NCBI RefSeq assembly: GCF_001729245.1
Contig: NZ_CP015217.1
Span: 2,910,001 to 2,974,000 of the forward strand
Direction of reading: 5' to 3'
Source: Leptospira tipperaryensis
Lineage (GTDB): Bacteria > Spirochaetota > Leptospiria > Leptospirales > Leptospiraceae
Length of the DNA: 64,000 bases
Shown here: positions 30,689 to 44,522 of the stretch, piece after piece
Numbering within the stretch: the stretch's first letter is position 1
Layout: each line of letters begins with the position of its first letter
Notes under the pieces: generated by a model
Database searches by the model: none
What the model saw: the letters and a program-made list of their open reading frames with translations, nothing else
Told to the model about the DNA's origin: nothing
Position numbers and translations under genes: made by a program

Positions 30689-31390
30689 TTAAGAAGCTGG
30701 TTTTTCGTTTCTCAGATCGCCTTTCAGACTTTTTCCAAAAACGTCCGGATAAAAATCTTTCAAACCTTGAATCACGAATTCAAATGGAAAGTCATCAAAA
30801 ACCCCTCTTTGATTTACATATTCCATAAATTTCTTCCCTTTTCCGTCAAAGGAATGAAAGACGTTGTCCCGGGTTCCGTCAAAATCAAGAGGTTCCACTC
30901 CGAACTTTCTACAAAGATCCTGATCAAAAACGGGAGTGGCTTTGATCCAATTTCCGTCTATTAGAATTTCTGCATATCCATGATAAGCGAATGTTGTAGT
31001 TCCCAAAACTTTGATCAGACGTTCACTCGCAAGATGATTGACTACGTCCGCAAATCCGATCTTAGAAGGAAATCCTAACGTACGAGCTCCCGCCGCAAAG
31101 AGAAGAGATTTTGGAATGCAATAGTTTTGTTTACTCTCGGCGATCTTACTCGCTCGATACGATTCTTTTGAATCGGCGACCACGTAAGGATTGTATCGAA
31201 TCTTATCTCTCACACCCAGATAAAATTCTTTCAGTTTTTCGAGAGGAGAATTGTCAGGACTTGTGCATTCTTCTATAAACTTGAGAACGGAAGCAGAATC
31301 GTGATCGAAATAATACGTAGAAAGTAAGTAAGAATCCAAGGATTGCATGATTTTCATCCCTAACCTTTTAAAGAAAGATTTCCTTCCCAT
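30689..31390 (-). CDS. Transglutaminase-like (cysteine protease fold) protein
   Basis: A 233-residue soluble protein. The transglutaminase core shows the catalytic triad in order. Cys lies in KQNYCIPKSLLFAAGARTLGFPSKIGFADV (about residue 92), His in FAYHGYAEILIDGNWIKATPVFD (about 135) and Asp in the same stretch. The N-terminal FIEECTSPDNSPLEKLKEFYLGVRDKIRYNPY is also typical of the superfamily. No signal peptide is seen, so it should be cytoplasmic. The bacterial family includes peptidases and amidases, and its substrate cannot be inferred. It is monocistronic. Confidence 0.85.
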   Translation of the reverse strand: MGRKSFFKRLGMKIMQSLDSYLLSTYYFDHDSASVLKFIEECTSPDNSPLEKLKEFYLGVRDKIRYNPYVVADSKESYRASKIAESKQNYCIPKSLLFAAGARTLGFPSKIGFADVVNHLASERLIKVLGTTTFAYHGYAEILIDGNWIKATPVFDQDLCRKFGVEPLDFDGTRDNVFHSFDGKGKKFMEYVNQRGVFDDFPFEFVIQGLKDFYPDVFGKSLKGDLRNEKPAS

Positions 31391-31715
31391 CTTTTGTTAT
31401 ACAAACTTTCCGTCCACCGGGAATCGCATTCAAAAATGAAAATGGGTTTTCGAATCAATAAAAAAGAATCGCCAAAATTTTCAAGATCGCTCTATTGATT
31501 TAAAATCGATCAGCTTAAATAAACAACAAAGAATTGTCGAAAAGAACCAAATCGTTTTTATACAAAATCGATTACCTTCCAGATTATCGGGAGTTGGTTC
31601 CAATAAAAATAATTTCTTCAATTTTGATTTTTTGTAAAGGCCCTGCTACACAAATTTGGAAATGAAAATCAAAACTCTTTGCGAAACCTTCGCAAAGTAA
31701 TCAAAGGAGAATTTT
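31391..31715. other. Divergent promoter region with 9-3-9 inverted repeat
   Basis: 325 AT-rich bases between divergent genes. A perfect inverted repeat, CTTTGCGAA at 31677-31685 and TTCGCAAAG at 31689-31697, lies just before the ribosome site AAAGGAG of the cytochrome gene. As RNA it could form a leader hairpin; as DNA it could be an operator. Confidence 0.5.
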
Positions 31716-32144
31716 ATGAATAAAATTCACAATCACGTTCGAATCGGAATCGTATTACTCTTTGTTTCTTCCATCTTTTGGAATTGTGAAAATCAAAAGA
31801 GTTCGGATAAAGAAGATTCTTTAAAAAATCTTGGTTTCCTTTTGGGTTCGACAACTCCCTTGAAGGAAGTTACGGACGCAGACTGTACGGATCCCGCTCC
31901 CGCATTCGCTACACTGGGAGTTGCCGGAACCACCGCCACATGTTCCACCTGTCACAGCGCGGGAAATGCAAACGCAGGCCTTGACATCACTTCTTACAGC
32001 AGCGTAAGAAACAGAGTCACCGTGGGAAATCCGAAAGGAAGTTTGCTTTTTATTAAAATCAATTCCGGATCCATGAGACTCTATAACAACAATTCGATCA
32101 ACAAGGCCGTCTACTGCTGGACTCTCAAAGGAGCCAATCCTTGA
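31716..32144 (+). CDS. c-type cytochrome lipoprotein
   Basis: A 142-residue protein with a lipoprotein signal (lipobox IFWNC, Cys24) and a single haem c motif CSTCH (Cys76, Cys79, His80). A methionine in GSMRLYNN near residue 122 is a possible sixth ligand. This resembles small mono-haem domains of the Planctomycete/cytochrome C type. It should be an electron-transfer protein anchored at the periplasmic face of a membrane. It has a strong ribosome site and its last codons overlap the start of the YceI gene, so it leads a three-gene operon. Confidence 0.85.
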   Translation: MNKIHNHVRIGIVLLFVSSIFWNCENQKSSDKEDSLKNLGFLLGSTTPLKEVTDADCTDPAPAFATLGVAGTTATCSTCHSAGNANAGLDITSYSSVRNRVTVGNPKGSLLFIKINSGSMRLYNNNSINKAVYCWTLKGANP

Positions 32145-32707
32145 TTCCCTCTCAAACGAAAAGAATTTCGCTTCTTCTTGGGATCGTATTTACGATTTCT
32201 GCGACCGGCCTTCTTTCCGAAAAGAAATCGAAAGAACTGGTCGTAAAAGAAGCGAACATTCAATTTTTGAGCGAAGCGCCTCAGGAAACAATTCGTGGAA
32301 CCGTTTCGAAAGCGGAAGGTTCCGCGAACTTGGATACGAAGAGAGTCGTCATTCGAGTCGATCTCAACGCGTTGAACGTTCCCAATCGATTGATGAACAA
32401 TCACATGCACGAGAACTATCTCGAAACGGAACAACATCCGATCGCTTCCTTCGCAGGATTGATTACAAAATGGGATCTCAAAACCAAAACGGTAGAGATC
32501 GAAGGCGATTTCAGCTTACACGGAATTACAAAAAAGAATTTTAAAATTCAAGGAACGATCGAGGAAAAGGAAAAAGACTTTTTGATCCGTTCGAATTTTG
32601 AAGTGATTCTAACAGACTTTAAAATCGAAATTCCTAAATTAGTAATCTTGAAACTCAATGAAAAAATAAGAATCGAAACCAGCATCCTATGGCAGAGCAA
32701 AGAATGA
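32141..32707 (+). CDS. YceI-family periplasmic protein
   Basis: 188 residues starting with TTG, whose last two bases are the first two of the TGA stop of the cytochrome gene (4-base overlap), indicating translational coupling. The N-terminal signal peptide ends near SATGLLS. The lipocalin-like YceI barrel follows, with [56 protein letters not shown] and [15 protein letters not shown], all at the expected family positions. YceI proteins bind isoprenoid or quinone-like lipids. Beside a cytochrome, the protein may deliver or bind a quinone (inference). Confidence 0.9.
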   Translation: MIPSQTKRISLLLGIVFTISATGLLSEKKSKELVVKEANIQFLSEAPQETIRGTVSKAEGSANLDTKRVVIRVDLNALNVPNRLMNNHMHENYLETEQHPIASFAGLITKWDLKTKTVEIEGDFSLHGITKKNFKIQGTIEEKEKDFLIRSNFEVILTDFKIEIPKLVILKLNEKIRIETSILWQSKE

Positions 32708-33774
32708 ATTACCGCGCTTTTCTTTTTATCGTCCCGTTTGTTTTTCTTACGTTTATTTCTCCGGTCTTTTCTCAAGAACAGAGAAAATCCGCATTCTTAG
32801 GAACCAGCTTGATCCACATGCCGAGCACGGAAGACGTTGGCAAAAACGGTCTCGACTTCCGATTCAATCACAGGTTTGGGGACGCAAAGTCCACTTCCTA
32901 TGATTTTCTCGGTTTGGATAACGGAGCCAATACACAACTTTCCTTGGACTACGGAGTTACGGATCGAATCACCGTCGGAATCGCGAGGACTTCGTTTCAG
33001 AAGACCTATGAGGCAAGATCGAAGATTCGTCTTTTAACTCAAGATTCGAGTTTTCCCGTTACGATGAGTTTTTTTGGAGTGTTCGGTCAAGAGACTTCGA
33101 AACAAGAACAATTCTTCGGTCCTTACCTTCGTCCTACGACCGGAATTCCGACCGTCGATTCGAATTTAGAAAAACAGTTAAACACGTATGAACTCAGTTA
33201 TCAGGATCGCCAGAGCACTCTCGCTTCTTTCCTAATTTCCAGAAGATTCAACGACGTCCTTTCGATTCAACTCTCTCCGATGTTCGTTCACAGAAACTAC
33301 GTCAAAGACCATCTTTCCAACGATCGAACGGGTTTGGATGTTTCGTTCCGTCTCCATCTTTTTAAAAGAGTGGACTTTACGTTTGGTACGATTCTCACTC
33401 CGAAAAGAGATTACGTTGGAGATTCTTACAATACGGAAGATAGAAAGACAAAGATCGGCGGTGTGGAATATTCAGCTTCCGAAATAAACGATCTCATCGC
33501 GAGAGGGAAAACGATCGACGCCGCGGTGAACAACATTCTTCTTTCCAAACCAGTGGAATACACTTCGGTTCCTATGAGTTTCGGCGTGGACTTTGAAACG
33601 GGCGGTCACGTGTTTCAGTTTTTTGTCACCAACAGCCGTGCAATCGCGCATACACAACTGCTTCGCGGAGCCGACTTCAATTATGATAAGAAAGAATGGA
33701 CGATCGGTTTTAACATCCATCGTCATTTTTCTCTGGAGAGTTCGGAAAAGCCGGCTTCCGAAAAAACAAATTAA
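32704..33774 (+). CDS. DUF5777-type outer-membrane beta-barrel protein
   Basis: The start at 32704 overlaps the YceI stop as ATGA. The protein has 356 residues and a clear signal peptide ([17 protein letters not shown]). The mature chain alternates polar and hydrophobic residues with repeated aromatic-ended strands: [47 protein letters not shown] near the N-terminus and [21 protein letters not shown] near the C-terminus. These match the DUF5777 barrel family, which often occurs with c-type cytochromes and YceI proteins. It may give the operon an outer-membrane component. Convergent with the next gene, separated by 11 bases. Confidence 0.8.
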   Translation: MNYRAFLFIVPFVFLTFISPVFSQEQRKSAFLGTSLIHMPSTEDVGKNGLDFRFNHRFGDAKSTSYDFLGLDNGANTQLSLDYGVTDRITVGIARTSFQKTYEARSKIRLLTQDSSFPVTMSFFGVFGQETSKQEQFFGPYLRPTTGIPTVDSNLEKQLNTYELSYQDRQSTLASFLISRRFNDVLSIQLSPMFVHRNYVKDHLSNDRTGLDVSFRLHLFKRVDFTFGTILTPKRDYVGDSYNTEDRKTKIGGVEYSASEINDLIARGKTIDAAVNNILLSKPVEYTSVPMSFGVDFETGGHVFQFFVTNSRAIAHTQLLRGADFNYDKKEWTIGFNIHRHFSLESSEKPASEKTN

Positions 33775-33785
33775 AGAAGAAGGGT

Positions 33786-35951
<2,166 letters not shown>

Positions 35952-36059
35952 TGGGAGAAGCTACTGTTCTTAAAATCGACAGAAGTGGGTGTCGATCTTG
36001 AACCCATTCGGCCTTCTTTTTGTAATTGACGCCATGGATGTATAGTATATTTCTGACTT

Positions 36060-36464
<405 letters not shown>

Positions 36465-36484
36465 TCCTTCTTTGCAATCAAACC

Positions 36485-36573
<89 letters not shown>

Positions 36574-36595
36574 TAGATTCTTACTTTTCTTTCCT

Positions 36596-36876
<281 letters not shown>

Positions 36877-36959
36877 AAGATTCTATCAGGCAGGATTCCT
36901 TCAAACCATTGGGGGCGGTTCCTGGAGTTTCATTGTAGAAAAGGCGATTCGCAGAGCTT

Positions 36960-37017
36960 GCAGGACCGGGCTCTCAGCTACGGTCAAGTGAAATCACTTG
37001 ACCCCGCTTCGATCCCT
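36960..37017 (+). repeat. Mosaic element B: conserved ends, hairpin centre
   Basis: Begins GCAGGACCGGGCTCT and ends CCGCTTCGATCCCT, identical to the ends of element A at 27432-27511. The centre differs in sequence but is again a hairpin: GGTCAAGTGA (36982-36991) and TCACTTGACC (36994-37003) with a 2-base loop. Confidence 0.55.
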
Positions 37018-37055
37018 ACCGCGTTGAAAGGAAAAATTCTTTCGTTACAAAAAAG

Positions 37056-37236
37056 AAAAGTAGGAACTCACACTTTTTAAAAGAGATATCCATCTTAACC
37101 TTTTTCGATTCTTGTTTCACCGACAAAACTTTGTGGGAACTCCCTCAAAAGAAATTTCAGAAGAAATCTTTCGCGATAAGAATGAAAAATGAAAACCGCG
37201 TCTTCCACTTTGAAAAGTAGGAACTCATACTTTTCA
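37056..37236. repeat. Three copies of the GTAGGAACTC dispersed element
   Basis: Copies at 37056-37078, 37130-37149 and 37211-37236, all in plus orientation. The last is enclosed by TGAAAAGTA and TACTTTTCA, so it can fold as a hairpin at the end of the DoxX transcript. Together with the tRNA array and element B they fill the 680-base gap between the tRNA and the DoxX gene. Confidence 0.65.
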
Positions 37237-37249
37237 AATTTTAAAAAAC

Positions 37250-37639
37250 TCAATCCTGACCGGCAAAAATTTTCGTAAAGATCGGATTACGTTCTTTGCT
37301 CGCGTAGAGTTCGATGAGGCTGCAAGTGAGAACGACAAGAGCTAAAATAAAGGAAACGCCCGCGCCGCCTTGAAAACCTAACACGGAAATATGGGAACCG
37401 ATGGCGCCGATCATAATGACACTTCCCAACATCGCACCCAACCAACTCGTCTGTGGAATCAGGAGAAGCAACACAACGGCCAATTCTGCAAAGCCGACGA
37501 CGTAACGTCCGAAAGGCTCCGCATCCAACGCGGAAAAAGTCGCGATCGAACGATCGGCTCCGGAAAGTTTAAAATAAAAAGCGGGAATCAAAATGACCAC
37601 CGCGACGATTCGTACTGTCCAATCTAATATTTTTTTCAT
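37250..37639 (-). CDS. DoxX-family membrane protein
   Basis: The ATG at 37637-37639 follows GAGGTAAGG, giving 129 residues. Four hydrophobic helices are visible, starting with [24 protein letters not shown] and ending [46 protein letters not shown] matches the DoxX core. DoxX-like proteins are small membrane proteins linked to redox or sulfur metabolism in other bacteria. The specific role here is unknown. Confidence 0.82.
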   Translation of the reverse strand: MKKILDWTVRIVAVVILIPAFYFKLSGADRSIATFSALDAEPFGRYVVGFAELAVVLLLLIPQTSWLGAMLGSVIMIGAIGSHISVLGFQGGAGVSFILALVVLTCSLIELYASKERNPIFTKIFAGQD

Positions 37640-37731
37640 AGACCTTACCTCGTAATAAGGCCCATATTCTAACAATTTCGAAAGCTACCCGCAAGGCATT
37701 TTCGTAAAATTATAAAAATGACAAAGGAATG

Positions 37732-38508
37732 TTAAACCGTTTTCGACGCTTCGAGCTTACCGTTTCTCCGAAGAGCGTCTTCAAAAAAATCGGTTTCAAT
37801 CCTCTCGATCGCGGTTAAGATCATTTTCATCTCTTCGTCGGAAAGACTTAAGAAAAGTTCTTCTCCTTTTTGCAGGATCGATAGACCGAGGCGGATCCCT
37901 TCGACTTCTTCTTTTGTATATGTTTTTGTTTTGTGCTCCATCCTGGAAACGATCGCCTTCATCATCGTTACGATCTTTTGTAAAAGTTCTCTGTTGGAAA
38001 GAGTTCCGAACAATTTTACGATATCGTCTCGAAATTGGTCCGCTTCCTTTTTGGGGACCTGCGCGATGATTCTATCAAAGACGATCGGGTCCTCGGGGTT
38101 GTTTCCTTTTTTTAATTCTTCTTTTGTGAACTCGAACATCAGAGCTTCAAAATGTCTAGCGGTTAGATAAGAATTCAATGCGGCAAACCCTGTCTTAAAC
38201 GCGGCTCCGAGATGTCTTCCAAAACTAAATGCCGCCGCACCGAGCGAACCGATCAGACCAAAAACCTTCGATGGGCTGTGAACAAAACCCGAGAGAGAAT
38301 GGAACGCACCGTCAAGCAGAACCCTTCCTTCATACTCGGGATAGAGTAATTGCAGAAAGTATTGGAGTAGAGTATCGATGACAGGTCTTGGAATTTTTAC
38401 GAGGTCGGAATAACGTTCTAAGTTGGATGGAGAATATCTTTGAATGAGAGAAGCACGATACGCACGGATCAAAATCGGAAAGTCCGGATCCTGAAGAATA
38501 TTTTTCAT
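37732..38508 (-). CDS. Conserved hypothetical protein (258 aa), unknown
   Basis: A mostly helical, probably cytoplasmic or peripheral protein. A Gly/Ala/Phe-rich segment (~80-105, VFGLIGSLGAAAFSFGRHLGAAF) might insert into or contact a membrane. The remainder is rich in charged heptad-like helices (ELLQKIVTMMKAIVSRMEHKTKTYTKEEVEGIRLGLSILQKGEELFLSLSDEEMKMILTAIERIE). I do not recognise the family. It precedes no gene closely and lies just downstream of the signalling cluster (50 bases after the REC-EAL stop), so it could be the last member of that transcript. Confidence 0.75.
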   Translation of the reverse strand: MKNILQDPDFPILIRAYRASLIQRYSPSNLERYSDLVKIPRPVIDTLLQYFLQLLYPEYEGRVLLDGAFHSLSGFVHSPSKVFGLIGSLGAAAFSFGRHLGAAFKTGFAALNSYLTARHFEALMFEFTKEELKKGNNPEDPIVFDRIIAQVPKKEADQFRDDIVKLFGTLSNRELLQKIVTMMKAIVSRMEHKTKTYTKEEVEGIRLGLSILQKGEELFLSLSDEEMKMILTAIERIETDFFEDALRRNGKLEASKTV

Positions 38509-38557
38509 ACTTCCGGAAGAATCCGATTCTACTTTCTAGAGTAAACTAGAAAACGTA

Positions 38558-39772
38558 TTAGGATTTGAAAGCCGCGAGATACTGAAGAGCCGCATCGGGA
38601 GGCATAGGCTTGCTGTAAAAATAACCCTGCCCTTTATCACAACCTTCCTTCTTCATCAACTCTCCGACTTCGGCGGTTTCGATTCCTTCCGCGACCACGG
38701 TCATTCCGAGTTTGTGTCCGAGATCAATCGCAGCCTGACAGATAAAGAGAGCTTCCTTATCGTAGGGAGCAACGCTTACAAAAGAACGATCGATCTTGAG
38801 TTCCGTAAAAGGATAACGATGAATTTGTTTCAAGGAAGAATAGCCGATCCCAAAGTCGTCCACCGAAAGGCCGATCCCCCGAATTCTAATTCTTGTAAGA
38901 ATATCGAGCGTGGACGTTATGTTTTCCAAGAGTTGAGTTTCCGTAACTTCCACGATGAGCTGATTGTTTTTCAAACCGAAACTTTCGATCATTTTGGAGA
39001 TTGTTTCCGGCAGGATCAATTTGTTCAAACTTACAGGAGAGATATTCACGGCGACCGCGATTCCCGGGAAGTCACGATTCCAAATCGAACACTGACCCAA
39101 TGCTTGGAGAATCAACTTCTCAGTCATCGCATCCATCAGGCTTGGATAGGATTCTAAAGTGGGAATAAAAGAATCCGGAAAGATCAAACCTCGAACCGGA
39201 TGATACCAACGAACCAAGGATTCAAAACCGGCGATCGCGCCCGTTTTAAAGTTAATCTTCGGTTGATAAAAAAGAATAAACTGTTCTTCCCGAATCCCCT
39301 CTTCGATTTCTTCGGGAGAAATGGCGGAGGAAGGTTCGGTCGCGGCTCTTTTACCCGTAAACGAAAGAGTCGCAGTTTCATTCTTCTTATCCGAGATCAA
39401 TCCCGTTAGAACTCTTTGATATTCTTGAATACGAATCGGCTTTTCTAAAACACCCGAAATTTTTAGACCGTATTGAATCGCAAGGGCTTCCGCGCTTTGT
39501 AAAACCCTTCTATCCGCGCCGCTAATAAGAATCACGGAGACCGCCAATTTTTTTCCGGAGAGCATCCGCAAAACGTCGACCCCGTCGACTCCCGGAATCA
39601 TCAGATCTAAAATGATATACTGAGTATCTTCATTTAACTTTTCAAAAAAATGACCGGCCTCGTGTGTGATCGTGACTTCGAAGCCGCATTGTTTCGCTAA
39701 ATCGCCGAGGATTCCTGCGATTTCTTCTTCATCGTCGAGAATCAGGAGATGGGGTTGTGCGAGCTGATTCAT
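38558..39772 (-). CDS. Response regulator with EAL c-di-GMP phosphodiesterase output
   Basis: 404 residues. Residues ~5-125 are a receiver with acidic pair DDEEE and phosphoacceptor Asp56 ([10 protein letters not shown]). Residues ~160-400 are an EAL domain with the catalytic set present: ESL variant of the signature motif in [56 protein letters not shown]. It should hydrolyse c-di-GMP when phosphorylated, with no GGDEF domain. It begins 11 bases after the REC-kinase gene, so it forms the end of a four-gene signalling operon (41779-44457, 41315-41773, 39784-41322, this gene). Confidence 0.92.
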   Translation of the reverse strand: MNQLAQPHLLILDDEEEIAGILGDLAKQCGFEVTITHEAGHFFEKLNEDTQYIILDLMIPGVDGVDVLRMLSGKKLAVSVILISGADRRVLQSAEALAIQYGLKISGVLEKPIRIQEYQRVLTGLISDKKNETATLSFTGKRAATEPSSAISPEEIEEGIREEQFILFYQPKINFKTGAIAGFESLVRWYHPVRGLIFPDSFIPTLESYPSLMDAMTEKLILQALGQCSIWNRDFPGIAVAVNISPVSLNKLILPETISKMIESFGLKNNQLIVEVTETQLLENITSTLDILTRIRIRGIGLSVDDFGIGYSSLKQIHRYPFTELKIDRSFVSVAPYDKEALFICQAAIDLGHKLGMTVVAEGIETAEVGELMKKEGCDKGQGYFYSKPMPPDAALQYLAAFKS

Positions 39773-39783
39773 GAATGCCTAAT

Positions 39784-41322
39784 TTACAATTTGGCGAAAT
39801 GATTCTCAAGAGATTTTCGAGAGATCGGCCAGTGGAATGCAAAAGATTTTTGAAAGACCTCCGAAATTTCGGAGGTTGAAAAATAATAAATTTCTATCAT
39901 AGAATTGCTCCTCGCGGCTCTTATGGCAAACTCCTTCCATTCCAGGAAACGATTCTGCCAGGTTTCAGAAATCAAACAAGATTCTTTTTCTAAGATACGA
40001 GGATCCAAACCTAAGTCTTTAAGATCGGAAACCTTATGGACCGCATAACCCAGACTTCTTAGATAATACGAAATCCAATCGGCAAACGGACCTTCCGTAT
40101 AGAAATAAAAAATTTCTCGAGTTGGTTTTTTGGAATTTTCAGACAACGGGGGTTCCGGCTTTAATTCAACGATGGGAAAGTAGAGATAGAATTCGGTTCC
40201 CATTCCCGGATTGGATTGAAAAAAAATGTGTCCCTTACTTCGTTTTACAAAACCGTAAACCATAGAAAGCCCCAATCCGGAATTCTTTCCTTTCGGCTTG
40301 GTCGAGTAAAAAGGTTCAAAGATCTTTTCTTGATCTTCGGGTTGGATCCCGACTCCCGTATCGGTAATCTTCAATAGAAAATAATTTCCATCTTCGAGTC
40401 CCGGAATCCCTTTTTGAAAATTGGAAACAATCCTCACCGTTTCCACTAAAATTTCTCCACCCGTAGTTTCTAATGCTTCCATCGCATTTTGCAAAAGTTG
40501 TCCAAGACAATTCGTAAATTCCAGACGATCGAGTAAACAACGGTCCCCGAAACCTTCGGGATCAAACGTGACTCGAACGTTCTCCGGAAAAATTTCCTGG
40601 GAATTTTTTAAAGAATCCAGAATCAGCACATTAGGATCGGTAGGTTCTTGGTGAAGAGATTGTTTTCTTGAAAAGTTTAGAAGTTTCTTATTTACTTCTG
40701 CGGCCCTCATCACCGCGTTTTGTGCGGACCGAATTCGGTTGATGATCTCCGGTTGTTCCTTACATTGCATTTCCAAAAGATCCAAATTGGCGATGATGAT
40801 ATTAAGAATATTATTAAAATCGTGCGCGATTCCGCCGCCGAACTGTGCGATCGTCTCCATTCTCAAAGCGCGAGCGGCTTCTTCCGAAAATCTTTTGATC
40901 GGAGATGATGTTTGTGTTTGATTTAGAATCTGAACGTTTAAAAACTCTTTGGAAAGAGCGCGTGCCGAAAAATTTCTTTTTTCTAGGAAACCTGCAAACC
41001 CGGATTCCATTGCGAGGGTTTCGATTTCGTCTCTGGAAAGTCCGGAAACCAAAATCGCCGGGACCGGACCGACCAGGGAACGAATGTCGCTTAACAAATC
41101 GATTCCATTCTGAGATCCCAAAAACTGATCGAGCACATAGATTTGATTTTTAGAAGGAACACCGGACCGAAGAGCCGTAAGCGCGCTCTCACCGTCCTTG
41201 TAATGAGTGACTACGTATTTTGGAAACGGAATATCGTTTAGATATTCTTTAAATAGAATCGCGTCTTCCTCGTCGTCATCGACCAGAAAGATCGCAACCT
41301 CGTCCGGAATCCGATCAGGCAT
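39784..41322 (-). CDS. Receiver-histidine kinase with degenerate C-terminal receiver
   Basis: 512 residues, no membrane segment. The N-terminal receiver (~8-125) has DDDEED and Asp65 (IYVLDQFLG). A HisKA domain has His167 in GGGIAHDFNNILNII, the HWE/CheA-unrelated AHDFNN type. An ATPase domain (~235-380) has LLQNAMEAL, DTGVGIQPED, and SGLGLSMVYGF. The last ~110 residues resemble a receiver fold but lack the acidic pocket and the phosphoacceptor aspartate. It may act as a phosphorelay node: phosphorylated on its receiver by an upstream kinase, then modulating its own kinase. Its start overlaps the upstream stop by 8 bases. Confidence 0.9.
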   Translation of the reverse strand: MPDRIPDEVAIFLVDDDEEDAILFKEYLNDIPFPKYVVTHYKDGESALTALRSGVPSKNQIYVLDQFLGSQNGIDLLSDIRSLVGPVPAILVSGLSRDEIETLAMESGFAGFLEKRNFSARALSKEFLNVQILNQTQTSSPIKRFSEEAARALRMETIAQFGGGIAHDFNNILNIIIANLDLLEMQCKEQPEIINRIRSAQNAVMRAAEVNKKLLNFSRKQSLHQEPTDPNVLILDSLKNSQEIFPENVRVTFDPEGFGDRCLLDRLEFTNCLGQLLQNAMEALETTGGEILVETVRIVSNFQKGIPGLEDGNYFLLKITDTGVGIQPEDQEKIFEPFYSTKPKGKNSGLGLSMVYGFVKRSKGHIFFQSNPGMGTEFYLYFPIVELKPEPPLSENSKKPTREIFYFYTEGPFADWISYYLRSLGYAVHKVSDLKDLGLDPRILEKESCLISETWQNRFLEWKEFAIRAARSNSMIEIYYFSTSEISEVFQKSFAFHWPISRKSLENHFAKL

Positions 41323-41773
41323 TGGGAAGCTCCACGATCTCCAACCAGTATTCTCCGAGGGTCCGAATCGTTTCCATAAATGCTCCGAAGTCCACAGGCT
41401 TTCGTATAAACGAATTCGCTCCGAGATCGTATGTCTCCAACATATCTTCTTCCTCTCTGGAAGTAGTAAGAACGATCACTGGAATTTTTTTAAATTTGGG
41501 ATTCGATTTGATCGTTTTTAGAACTTCCCTTCCGTCCATTTTCGGCATATTGAGATCGAGAAGAATAAACCCGGGACGGGGATACTTTCGAATATCAGAA
41601 TATTCTCCTTCGTTCTTTAAAAAATCGAAAAGCTCTTCTCCGTCTTTTACGAAGTGAAGCGGGTTGATCAGATTGTTTTCGCGAAATCCATCGGTCATAA
41701 GAAGCCGATCATCGGGATCGTCTTCCGCGACAAGGATGTGAATGGAACTATGTTTTTTTGTTTCCGATTTCAT
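41315..41773 (-). CDS. Stand-alone response regulator (CheY/Rcp1-like)
   Basis: 152 residues comprising one receiver domain. The acidic cluster is EDDPDDR, phosphoacceptor Asp73 in GFILLDLNMPKMDG, the conserved Thr in VIVLTTS and Lys in FIRKPVDF. The long alpha-4/C-terminal features and LDLNMPKMDGREVLKTIK pattern are those of Rcp1-type regulators that partner with phytochrome-like PAS/GAF kinases. Such a kinase is encoded 5 bases upstream. The 3' end overlaps the start of the REC-kinase by 8 bases, consistent with a relay. Confidence 0.93.
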   Translation of the reverse strand: MKSETKKHSSIHILVAEDDPDDRLLMTDGFRENNLINPLHFVKDGEELFDFLKNEGEYSDIRKYPRPGFILLDLNMPKMDGREVLKTIKSNPKFKKIPVIVLTTSREEEDMLETYDLGANSFIRKPVDFGAFMETIRTLGEYWLEIVELPNA

Positions 41774-41778
41774 ACGAT

Positions 41779-44457
<2,679 letters not shown>

Positions 44458-44522
44458 GTCGGCTTCTAAAGAAGGACAATTCTAACTTCTTTACTGTGGA
44501 CATTTCAATTAAAAAACGCTAA

